Positions 6,115-12,298 of a stretch of 16,948 nt of DNA are shown piece by piece. The DNA is taken from contig JAFGIA010000292.1 of NCBI GenBank assembly GCA_016929795.1, positions 1-16,948 of the forward strand. The letters are read 5' to 3'. Each line of letters begins with the position of its first letter. The first letter of the stretch is position 1. The stretch comes from Anaerolineae bacterium (GTDB taxonomy: Bacteria; Chloroflexota; Anaerolineae; JAAYZQ01). The notes beneath the pieces were generated by a model, which worked only from the letters and a program-made list of their open reading frames with translations, was not told where the DNA came from and did no database searches. The position numbers and the translations under genes were made by a program.

Positions 6115-8157
6115 ATGGAACTATTTGTACCGGGGCGCATCTGCCTCTTTGGAGAGCACTCGGATTGGGCCGGTGGCTACCGGCGTGCGAACCCGGCCAT
6201 TGAAAAAGGCTACACCCTGATCTGCGGCACCGACCAGGGCCTGTACGCCGAGGTGGCACCCCATCCCAATGCCCTCATCCTCACCGCCTCCACGCCCGAC
6301 GGGCACACGTACGGCCCCGAGGTGCTGCCCCTCGACCCGACCGCGCTGCTCGACGTGGCGCGAGCTGGCGGCTTCTGGAGCTACGTCGCCGGCGTGGCCT
6401 ACCAGGCCGTAACCCACTACCAGGTCGAGGGCCTGGTAGTGCGCAACGATCGCACCGACCTGCCAGTCAAAAAGGGCCTGTCGTCGAGCGCCGCCATCTG
6501 CGTCCTCGTCGCCCGCGCCTTCAACCGCCTCTACGATCTACACCTGACCACGCGCGGCGAGATGGAGCTGGCCTACCAGGGCGAGGTCACCACGCCGTCG
6601 CGCTGCGGGCGCATGGACCAGGGGTGTGCCTTTGGCCGCTGCCCCGTGCTCATGACCTTCGACGGCGACCAGCTTCATACCGAGGCTGTCGAGCCCGGGG
6701 GACCGCTGCACCTGGTCGTCGCCGACCTGCAGGCGCGCAAGGACACGCTCCTCATCCTCAGCCGCCTCAATGCCTGCTACTCGGTGCGCGACAACGGCGT
6801 GGCCGACGGCGTGCAAAAGCTGCTCGGGCCGGTCAACCGCGACCTCGTCGCCCGTGCCGCGCAGGCGCTGCGCGCCGGCGACGCGCGCGCCCTGGGCGAA
6901 CTGATGACCGAGGCGCAGGCCCTGTTTGACCGCTACGCCATGCCCGCCTGCCCCGAAGAGCTGGCGGCGCCGGTGCTCCACCGCGTGCTCACCTACCAGC
7001 CCCTGCGCCCCCACGTGTGGGGCGGCAAGGGCGTAGGCTCGCAGGGCGACGGCACAGCCCAGTTCGTGGCACGCAGCGCCGCCGATCAGGAAGCAGCGGT
7101 GCGCATCCTGGGCGCAGAGCTGGGGCTGCCCTGCCTCAAAGTCACACTGGGCGCGCCAGAAGCTCCGCTGCCGGACATCCGCATGACCCCCCCACCGGCC
7201 CCGATCACCCTCTCCCCCCTGGTGCAACCCGTGCGCAAGGCGCTCATTCCCGCCGCCGGCCTTGGCACACGCCTCTTCCCGGCCACCAGGGCGGTGCGCA
7301 AAGAGTTCTTTCCCGTGGTCGACGCGGCCGGGTATGCCAAGCCGGCGATCCAGGTCATCGTCGAAGAAGCGCTGAGCGCCGGTCTGGAAGAGGTCGTAAT
7401 CGTCGTCCAGCCCGACGCCGAGGACGAGTTCCGGCGCCTTTTCCACGAGCCAATGCCGCCCGCGCTGGCCCGGCGGCTGTCGCCGCCGCTTCAGGCGCAG
7501 GCCGGGCACCTGCTCGAGCTGGGGGCCAGGGTCTCCTTTGTACTCCAGCGCGAGCAGGCAGGCTTTGGACACGCCGTGTCGGTGGCCCGCCACGCCATCG
7601 GCGACGAACCCTTCCTGCTCCTCCTCGGCGATCACCTCTACCACTCTGACCGACGGCAGTCGGCAGCCACGCAGATGCTCGACTGCTACCGCACCCACGG
7701 GCAAGGAGTGCTCGGGCTGCGGCGCGTGCCCCAGGCCGCCGTCGTCCACTATGGCGTGGCCGCCGGCCCCTGGATCGAAGCAGGGCGGCTGCTCCAGGTC
7801 CAGGCCCTCGTCGAAAAGCCGTCTGTCCGCCGGGCCCGGTCAGCGCTCCACGTGCCGGGGCTGGCAGAAGGAGAGTACCTGGCCCTCTTTGGCCAGTACC
7901 TGCTGCCACCGGCCATCTTTGATCACCTCGACCGCCTGGCGGCAGCCGGCGCCCGCCAGCACGGCGAGATGGGCCTCACACCGGCCCTTGTGTCGCTGCA
8001 GCAAGAGCAGGGCCTGCTCGGGCTCCTCGTGGCCGGGCAGGCATTCGACATCGGCCTGCCCGCAGCCTATGTCGAGGTGCTGCAGCGCCTTGCGCGCGAC
8101 GGGCGGGAGTTGGGCAATCAGCCTATCGAGGCCGCGACAGGCGTATCATCTCAATAA
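6115..8157 (+). CDS. Fused GHMP sugar kinase / GalU-like sugar-1-phosphate nucleotidyltransferase
   Basis: A 680-residue two-domain protein. Residues 1 to about 355 are a galactokinase-like GHMP kinase: PGRICLFGEHSDW (5-18) matches the galactokinase signature, KKGLSSSAA near 120 is the phosphate loop, CGRMDQG near 165 carries the likely catalytic Asp168, and GGKGVGSQGDG stands where motif 3 is expected. From about 371 the sequence is GalU-like: VRKALIPAAGLGTRLFPATRA, KEFFPVVD, FGHAVSVA, LLGDHLY, VEKPS and a late FDIG. Such a pair would phosphorylate a free sugar at C1 and then form its nucleotide sugar. The sugar is undetermined. The ATG at 6115 is preferred over 6109 because AAGGTGG then lies seven bases upstream. 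The last codons (TGVSSQ, stop) come from an inserted repeat element. Confidence 0.9.
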   Translation: MELFVPGRICLFGEHSDWAGGYRRANPAIEKGYTLICGTDQGLYAEVAPHPNALILTASTPDGHTYGPEVLPLDPTALLDVARAGGFWSYVAGVAYQAVTHYQVEGLVVRNDRTDLPVKKGLSSSAAICVLVARAFNRLYDLHLTTRGEMELAYQGEVTTPSRCGRMDQGCAFGRCPVLMTFDGDQLHTEAVEPGGPLHLVVADLQARKDTLLILSRLNACYSVRDNGVADGVQKLLGPVNRDLVARAAQALRAGDARALGELMTEAQALFDRYAMPACPEELAAPVLHRVLTYQPLRPHVWGGKGVGSQGDGTAQFVARSAADQEAAVRILGAELGLPCLKVTLGAPEAPLPDIRMTPPPAPITLSPLVQPVRKALIPAAGLGTRLFPATRAVRKEFFPVVDAAGYAKPAIQVIVEEALSAGLEEVVIVVQPDAEDEFRRLFHEPMPPALARRLSPPLQAQAGHLLELGARVSFVLQREQAGFGHAVSVARHAIGDEPFLLLLGDHLYHSDRRQSAATQMLDCYRTHGQGVLGLRRVPQAAVVHYGVAAGPWIEAGRLLQVQALVEKPSVRRARSALHVPGLAEGEYLALFGQYLLPPAIFDHLDRLAAAGARQHGEMGLTPALVSLQQEQGLLGLLVAGQAFDIGLPAAYVEVLQRLARDGRELGNQPIEAATGVSSQ

Positions 8158-8222
8158 TTTGGGGGATGTAGGGCGGATTGGCAATCCGCCCTACATCCCA
8201 CCCAGACTTTTTGAGCTGATAC
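8143..8222. mobile_element. Palindromic MITE-like element, copy A
   Basis: 80 bp. The left end is GTATCATCTCAATAA; the right end is its complement with two mismatches. The core is a separate long palindrome: 18-bp arms at 8163-8180 and 8182-8199. The core sequence differs from copies B and C although the ends and overall length match. It is non-coding apart from lending TAA at 8155-8157 to the upstream gene. The mobile nature is inferred from the ends, the flanking octamers and the other copies. Confidence 0.7.
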
Positions 8223-8230
8223 CGACAGGC

Positions 8231-8310
8231 GTATCATCTCAATAATCGGGGGTTGGGGTGTGTGCGGGCACCGCACACACCCCAACTTCCCCCCTTTATC
8301 GAGATGATAC
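8231..8310. mobile_element. Palindromic MITE-like element, copy B
   Basis: 80 bp with 15-bp terminal inverted repeats, GTATCATCTCAATAA on the left and one mismatch on the right. The core is a perfect 16-bp stem (GTTGGGGTGTGTGCGG at 8252-8267, complement at 8271-8286) with a GCA loop, flanked by runs of G and C that extend the pairing. The 46-base core (8248-8293) is identical to 12198-12243, about 4 kb away. It sits 25 bases upstream of the metallo-hydrolase start. Confidence 0.78.
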
Positions 8311-8335
8311 CGACAGGCACAAGAAAGGAGTCAAA

Positions 8336-8977
8336 ATGGACGCATTCGAATTGGTGAACAAGCTACACTGGCTGGGACACGATTCATTCCGGCTCGACGG
8401 GCCGGTGGTCATCTACTTTGATCCGTGGCAGCTCCGCGGCCACCCCGTCAAGGCCGGCCTGGTGCTGGTCAGCCACGAGCACCAGGACCACTGCTCGCCC
8501 GACGACGTGGCGCGCGTGCGCACGCCCGACACCCTGGTGTTAGCCGGCGGCGCTGCGGCCCAAAAGCTGGCGGGCGCGCGGCCCGTCAAGCCTGGCGACA
8601 AAGTGACCTTCAAGGGAGTCGAGATCGAGGCCGTGCCCGCCTACAACGTGAACAAGTTTCGCTCGCCCGGCGTGCCCTTCCACCCCCAGGCGTCGAGCCA
8701 CGTCGGCTATGTCGTCACCGTCGACGGCGTGCGCCTCTACTTTGCCGGCGACACCGACCAGATCCCCGAAATGTCCGCGATCGAGTGCCACGTGGCGCTG
8801 CTGCCGGTGAGCGGCAAATACACCATGACCGCGGAAGAGGCGGCCGAGGCCGCCCGGGTCCTCAATCCGGCCGTGGCGGTGCCGATGCACTATGGCGCCG
8901 GCATCGGGTCAGGCGACGATGGGCAGCGTTTTGCCGAGCTGTACGGCGGCGTCGTCACCCTCCTCGCCCGCGAATAG
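8336..8977 (+). CDS. Metallo-beta-lactamase-fold metal-dependent hydrolase (UlaG/UPF0173-like)
   Basis: A 213-residue protein of the MBL superfamily. The metal-binding motif HEHQDH is at residues 47-52. Further ligands are probably the His in SSHVGY, the Asp in AGDTDQ and the His in PMHYG near the end. This set and length resemble the short UlaG/UPF0173-like hydrolases, whose substrates are mostly unknown. The reading frame is open from 8258, but that region is the repeat element. The ATG at 8336 has AAAGGAG five bases upstream and begins the conserved WLGHDSF strand. The Nudix gene starts three bases after its stop, so they form a pair. The exact reaction cannot be assigned. Confidence 0.88.
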   Translation: MDAFELVNKLHWLGHDSFRLDGPVVIYFDPWQLRGHPVKAGLVLVSHEHQDHCSPDDVARVRTPDTLVLAGGAAAQKLAGARPVKPGDKVTFKGVEIEAVPAYNVNKFRSPGVPFHPQASSHVGYVVTVDGVRLYFAGDTDQIPEMSAIECHVALLPVSGKYTMTAEEAAEAARVLNPAVAVPMHYGAGIGSGDDGQRFAELYGGVVTLLARE

Positions 8978-8980
8978 CCC

Positions 8981-9610
8981 ATGACCACACAGGGAGCACC
9001 CCGCTGGCTGGCCTGGGCGCAGCAGATCCAGGCAGTCGCCCAGACCGGGCTGACCTACAGCCAGAACGAGTACGAGACAGAGCGCTACACCCACCTCATG
9101 CACCTCGCCGCCGAGATCGTGCGCCAGCACGCCGGCCTGCCCGACGAACGCCTGCTCGAGGATTTCTTCTCACAGCCCGGCTACGCCACCCCCAAGGTGG
9201 ACGTGCGCGCGGCAGTAGTGCACCAGGGCCAGATCTTGCTCGTCCGCGAGCGGGTCGACGGCCTCTGGACCATGCCTGGCGGCTGGGCCGACGTCGGCGA
9301 CACACCGTCAGACATGGTAGTGCGCGAGGCGCGCGAGGAGAGTGGGTATGACGTCAAGCCCGTCAAACTGGTGGGCGTGTTCGACGCCAACCGCAGTGGC
9401 CAGCCGCTCAGCTTCTACCATGCCTACAAGCTGGTCTTCTTGTGCAAGCTGGTTGGCGGCGAGGCGCACACGAGCCACGAGACACTCGACGTCCGCTTCT
9501 TTGCCTTCGACGACCTGCCGCCCCTCTCCTCAAACCGCACGCACGAGCGACACCTGTCCGAGATCCAGGCCCACCTCGCCGATCCGTCGCGACCGGCGTA
9601 CTTTGACTAG
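8981..9610 (+). CDS. Nudix hydrolase with N-terminal helical domain (nucleoside-diphosphate-X type)
   Basis: 209 residues. The first 70 or so (WLAWAQQIQAVAQTGLTYSQNEYETERY and following) match the helical N-terminal domain of Nudix enzymes acting on X-linked nucleoside diphosphates such as CDP-choline or ADP-ribose. The Nudix box runs from Gly101: GWADVGD, seven residues, REAREESG at 115-122. The glutamate expected in GX5E is Asp107, while the catalytic REXXEE glutamates are intact; GWADVG-type variants are usual in this subfamily. It would cleave a nucleoside diphosphate derivative to NMP and X-phosphate. Co-transcribed with the upstream metallo-hydrolase. Its stop lies only seven bases from that of the convergent glucokinase gene. 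Confidence 0.9.
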   Translation: MTTQGAPRWLAWAQQIQAVAQTGLTYSQNEYETERYTHLMHLAAEIVRQHAGLPDERLLEDFFSQPGYATPKVDVRAAVVHQGQILLVRERVDGLWTMPGGWADVGDTPSDMVVREAREESGYDVKPVKLVGVFDANRSGQPLSFYHAYKLVFLCKLVGGEAHTSHETLDVRFFAFDDLPPLSSNRTHERHLSEIQAHLADPSRPAYFD

Positions 9611-9617
9611 TGCTCGA

Positions 9618-10589
9618 CTATAACCCCAGTCCGTAGGCGGCCGCGCCCAGCAGGGCCGCCTTGTCATTCAGGATCACGTGCACCGGCATCGCCGCCAGCA
9701 CGTCGTCGAACCGGCCCTTGTTGACAAAGGCAGCCATAAAGGTGCCATCTTTCAGCTTGTTCAGGATGCGCGGCGGAATGCCGCCGCCGAGGTACACCCC
9801 ACCGTTGGCCATCACCTTCAGCGCCAGGTTCCCCGCCTCGGCACCCAGGACCGAGACAAAGACGTTCAACGTGGCAATGCTCAGCTCGCACACGTGATCC
9901 ATCGCAGCCCGGACAATGACCGGCGTCGGATCGTCCGCCCTTTCGAGGGCTGCGGCGACCTCTGGTGACTCGGGTGCAAAGCGGTTCATCTTCAGATATT
10001 CATAGATCAGGGGCAGCCCTCGCCCGGAGCAGATGCGCTCATAGCTGACGTGGCCAAACTTGCCCATAAAATAGCGCAGCATCTCGATCTCGAACAGATT
10101 GGTAGGGCCAAAGTCGGTATGCCCCCCCTCAGACGGGATAGCATGGTACTCGCCATCGTGGTACACCAACACCGCTTCGCCCAGCCCGGTGCCGGGGGCA
10201 ATCACAGCCATCGTCCCGCTGCGCGGCGGGGCATCGTTGAGGGTAAAGAGGTCCTCCTCACTGAGCTGCGGCAGGCCGTAGGCGGTGGCTTGCAAGTCAT
10301 TCAGGATCTTGACCCGCTCCAGCCCGAGCGCCTCTTGCAGCGCCGACTCGCTGACACTCCACGGCAGGTTTGTCACGCTGCACTCGCCGTCGACCACAGG
10401 GCCAGGCACCCCTAGCACGGCATGTTCGACATCCACACCCGCGTCCGACAGGAACTCGGCCACGATCGTTTTCAGGCTGGGATAGCTTCCGCTCTTGAAC
10501 GTCTTCTCGATCAAGGGGGTGAGGCCCTGCAGCGCATCATAAATAGCCAGGTTGGTCTTGGTGCCTCCGACATCACCGGCGAGTAGCAT
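9618..10589 (-). CDS. glk: Glucokinase (E. coli Glk type, not ROK)
   Basis: A 323-residue ATP-dependent hexokinase-fold enzyme making glucose-6-phosphate from glucose. Visible blocks are LAGDVGGTKTNLA at the N-terminus (phosphate 1), LGVPGPVVDG, LNDLQATAYGLP (catalytic Asp in LND), VIAPGTGLGEA (phosphate 2), and PSEGGHTDFGP where ROK kinases would carry a zinc motif. The CxCGxxGC zinc signature of ROK glucokinases is absent. An in-frame GTG three codons upstream is possible, but it overlaps the AAGGAG ribosome site, which is eight bases before the ATG at 10589. It is transcribed alone, divergent from the radical SAM gene, from a clear promoter at 10695-10723. Confidence 0.94.
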   Translation of the reverse strand: MLLAGDVGGTKTNLAIYDALQGLTPLIEKTFKSGSYPSLKTIVAEFLSDAGVDVEHAVLGVPGPVVDGECSVTNLPWSVSESALQEALGLERVKILNDLQATAYGLPQLSEEDLFTLNDAPPRSGTMAVIAPGTGLGEAVLVYHDGEYHAIPSEGGHTDFGPTNLFEIEMLRYFMGKFGHVSYERICSGRGLPLIYEYLKMNRFAPESPEVAAALERADDPTPVIVRAAMDHVCELSIATLNVFVSVLGAEAGNLALKVMANGGVYLGGGIPPRILNKLKDGTFMAAFVNKGRFDDVLAAMPVHVILNDKAALLGAAAYGLGL

Positions 10590-10620
10590 GTCGATCACTC
10601 CTTCCTGAATAACCCTGCCC

Positions 10621-10660
10621 GCCGCGGATCACACCCGAGGGTACTCGGGACACCCGCGGC
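10621..10660 (-). other. Stem-loop in the glucokinase leader
   Basis: Two nested perfect inverted repeats: GCCGCGG (10621-10627) with CCGCGGC (10654-10660), and CCCGAG (10634-10639) with CTCGGG (10644-10649) around a 4-base loop. It would fold in the 5' leader, about 30 bases before the glk start and downstream of the predicted transcription start. It could modulate translation or mRNA stability. No known riboswitch class is recognised. Confidence 0.5.
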
Positions 10661-10694
10661 CCTTCGGCACAGCACTGGATTGATGAGCAGGCGT

Positions 10695-10723
10695 ATCGTA
10701 TCACATTCGGGGAGGGGTGTCAA
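10695..10723 (-). promoter_or_regulatory. Promoter of glucokinase
   Basis: Read on the minus strand: a perfect TTGACA (10723 to 10718), a 17-base spacer, and TACGAT (10700 to 10695) preceded by TGA, an extended -10. Transcription should start near 10688, giving a leader of about 100 bases with the stem-loop at 10621-10660. Confidence 0.78.
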
Positions 10724-10760
10724 TCGCCTCCCAGCGGGAGGAGGAAAGGCCAGCGCCGCG

Positions 10761-10790
10761 CCAACCTTCCCTCCTTCCATCCTTCCAATC
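10761..10790. repeat. C/T-rich 8-bp-period repeat
   Basis: After CCAACCTTCC come the octamers CTCCTTCC and ATCCTTCC, then AATC. An inverted, one-unit-shorter version of the same pattern is at 15651-15674. It overlaps the -35 position of the radical SAM promoter. Confidence 0.55.
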
Positions 10791-10811
10791 CCGCGCCGTC
10801 TCTGGTATAAT
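10783..10811 (+). promoter_or_regulatory. Promoter of the radical SAM gene
   Basis: A perfect TATAAT at 10806-10811 is preceded by TGG, giving an extended -10. The -35 (TTCCAA at 10783-10788, 17-base spacer) is weak, as is common with extended -10 promoters. Predicted start of transcription is near 10818, only about a dozen bases before the chosen TTG start codon. Confidence 0.7.
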
Positions 10812-10830
10812 GCGCGCAGAGGGGGGAGAT

Positions 10831-12180
10831 TTGATCAGGCCCAGGCTTTTGCTCATCAACCCGATCCAACTGCTGGACGGCAGGCGCCAGCATGGGTGGA
10901 ACGGCATGCGCTACGTGCCGCCGTTGAACCTGGCCTACGTGGCAGCACTCACACCGCCCCACTGGCAGGTGCGCATCGTCGACGAAAACGCCGGCGACAA
11001 TGCGCTGCACCTTGGCGGCTTCCGGCCCGACCTGGTGGGCATCACCGCCTACACCGCCACCATCCCCCGCGCCTACGAGCTGGCCACCTGGTTCCGGGCG
11101 CAGGGGGCGCGCGTAGTGATCGGTGGGTCGCACGCCGACGCCCTGCCCGGCGAAGTGCAGGGCTATGCCGACGTGGCCTTCACAGGCCAGGCAGAGGGGG
11201 CCTGGCCCCACCTCATCGCCGATTTCGAGGCCGGGCAGCTACACGGCGTATACCACGGCGGCACGCCGCCCCTCGACGGCCTGCCCTGGCCGCGGCGCGA
11301 TCTCTACCCGCATCGCTACCTTTTCGACGCCGTGCTCACCTCCAAGGGCTGCCCCTACAACTGCGAGTTCTGCTCAGTGTGGAAGCTCTACAATCGCCGC
11401 TACCATCTGCGGCCCGTGGGTGAGGTGCTCGACGAGCTGGCCGGCATCCGCGCCCGGCTCCTCTTCTTCGTCGACGACAACCTGGCGGTGAACCCCCAGC
11501 GCACCATCGAGCTCTGCCAGGGCATGGTAGCGCGCCGCCTGGGAAAACGCTTCGCCATCCAGGCGTCGCTCGAAGCGGGGCGCGACCAGGAGCTGCTCCA
11601 CTGGTTGAATCGCGCCGGCTGCTTCTACTTTTCCGTCGGCCTCGAATCGCTGGACGAAGACACACTGCGCAGCGCGCGCAAAGCCTCGAACCTGAAGGTG
11701 GGCGTGAGCCATTACGCCGAAACAGTGGCCCGCATCCACGCCCACGGCATGGCCGTGTCAGGCAGCGTCATCTTTGGCCACGACGGCGACACCCTCGAGT
11801 CCTTTCGCCAGGTGGAAACCTTTGCCGCCCGGGCCGGGCTCGACAGCGTCGTCTACACCATCCTGACGCCCACCCCCGGCACCGACCTGGCCGCGCGCCT
11901 GGCAGAGGAGGGCCGGCTCGTCGACATCGTCTTGCCCGGCGATTACACCTATTTCGACGCCCACCACGTCGTCTTTCAACCGAGAGGGGTGACGCCCCGC
12001 CAGTTGCTGGTGGCGAACCGCGGCGCGGTGCGGCGGATGACCACACTGCCGGCGCTCGTCACCGGTGCCTGGCGCACCTGGCGGCGGACGGGGAGCGTCC
12101 TGGCCACGCTGGCAGCGGCGCAGAACAACCGCTGGGCAGGGATCAACGCCCGCTCCTTGCCCGCCAGGATAGACCGGTAG
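10831..12180 (+). CDS. B12-binding-domain radical SAM protein
   Basis: About 449 residues. The N-terminal 150 or so resemble a cobalamin-binding fold (RPRLLLINP, PPLNLAYVAALTP, VGITAYTATIPRAYELATWFR, VVIGGSHADALP), though a clear DxHxxG cobalamin-histidine motif is not seen. The radical SAM core has CxxxCxxC at Cys174, 178 and 181 (KGCPYNCEFCS), with downstream FFVDDNLAVNP and FSVGLESLDEDTL. Relatives such as BchE- or HpnP-type proteins methylate or rearrange unactivated carbons. The substrate is unknown. The frame is open from 10717, but a consensus -10 overlaps the ATG at 10810, so translation should begin downstream. The TTG at 10831, behind GGGGGGAG, is the best candidate though the spacing is short. 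It stands alone, and a repeat element begins at the base after its stop. Confidence 0.88.
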   Translation: MIRPRLLLINPIQLLDGRRQHGWNGMRYVPPLNLAYVAALTPPHWQVRIVDENAGDNALHLGGFRPDLVGITAYTATIPRAYELATWFRAQGARVVIGGSHADALPGEVQGYADVAFTGQAEGAWPHLIADFEAGQLHGVYHGGTPPLDGLPWPRRDLYPHRYLFDAVLTSKGCPYNCEFCSVWKLYNRRYHLRPVGEVLDELAGIRARLLFFVDDNLAVNPQRTIELCQGMVARRLGKRFAIQASLEAGRDQELLHWLNRAGCFYFSVGLESLDEDTLRSARKASNLKVGVSHYAETVARIHAHGMAVSGSVIFGHDGDTLESFRQVETFAARAGLDSVVYTILTPTPGTDLAARLAEEGRLVDIVLPGDYTYFDAHHVVFQPRGVTPRQLLVANRGAVRRMTTLPALVTGAWRTWRRTGSVLATLAAAQNNRWAGINARSLPARIDR

Positions 12181-12261
12181 GTATCTACTCAATATTTGGG
12201 GGTTGGGGTGTGTGCGGGCACCGCACACACCCCAACTTCCCCCTCCTTATTGAGATGATAC
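12181..12261. mobile_element. Palindromic MITE-like element, copy C
   Basis: 81 bp directly after the radical SAM stop. The right end (TTATTGAGATGATAC) is the exact complement of the family consensus. The left end (GTATCTACTCAATAT) has drifted at three positions. The 46-base core (12198-12243) is identical to copy B. The flanking octamers ACCGGTAG (12173-12180) and CCCGCTAG (12262-12269) agree at six of eight positions, consistent with an aged 8-bp target duplication. Confidence 0.75.
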
Positions 12262-12279
12262 CCCGCTAGCCTGTATCTT
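12250..12279 (+). promoter_or_regulatory. Possible promoter formed with the right end of element C
   Basis: TTGAGA at 12250-12255 lies inside the right terminal repeat and matches five of six -35 bases. TATCTT at 12274-12279 follows after 18 bases. The predicted start of transcription would fall almost on the ribosome site of the GH4 gene, leaving a very short leader, so this is tentative. No other promoter is evident for the GH4 operon. Confidence 0.35.
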
Positions 12280-12298
12280 GCAGCAAAGGAGACGAGAC

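Larger units (their letters stand above)
8135..8318. repeat. Two tandem 88-bp units bounded by three copies of CGACAGGC
   Basis: The octamer CGACAGGC occurs at 8135-8142, 8223-8230 and 8311-8318, spaced exactly 88 bp apart. Between the copies lie two 80-bp palindromic elements (8143-8222 and 8231-8310). The arrangement is what two successive insertions at the same site, each with an 8-bp target duplication, would leave. The kinase-transferase reading frame ends inside the first element. Confidence 0.8.

Noticed and set aside
6538..7749. 403-codon minus-strand open frame
   Set aside because: It is antisense to the kinase-transferase fusion, whose motifs are clear in both domains.
7538..8245. 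Overlapping plus-strand frame also ending in TGVSSQ
   Set aside because: It is a +2 shadow of the kinase-transferase gene. It ends with the same residues only because the repeat end recurs in copy B.
8135..8318. CRISPR-like array
   Set aside because: There are only three 8-bp repeats with 80-bp palindromic intervals. Repeat length, spacer length and lack of cas genes rule it out.
8258..8335. N-terminal extension of the metallo-hydrolase
   Set aside because: The frame is open, but this stretch is mobile-element sequence and the ribosome site serves the ATG at 8336.
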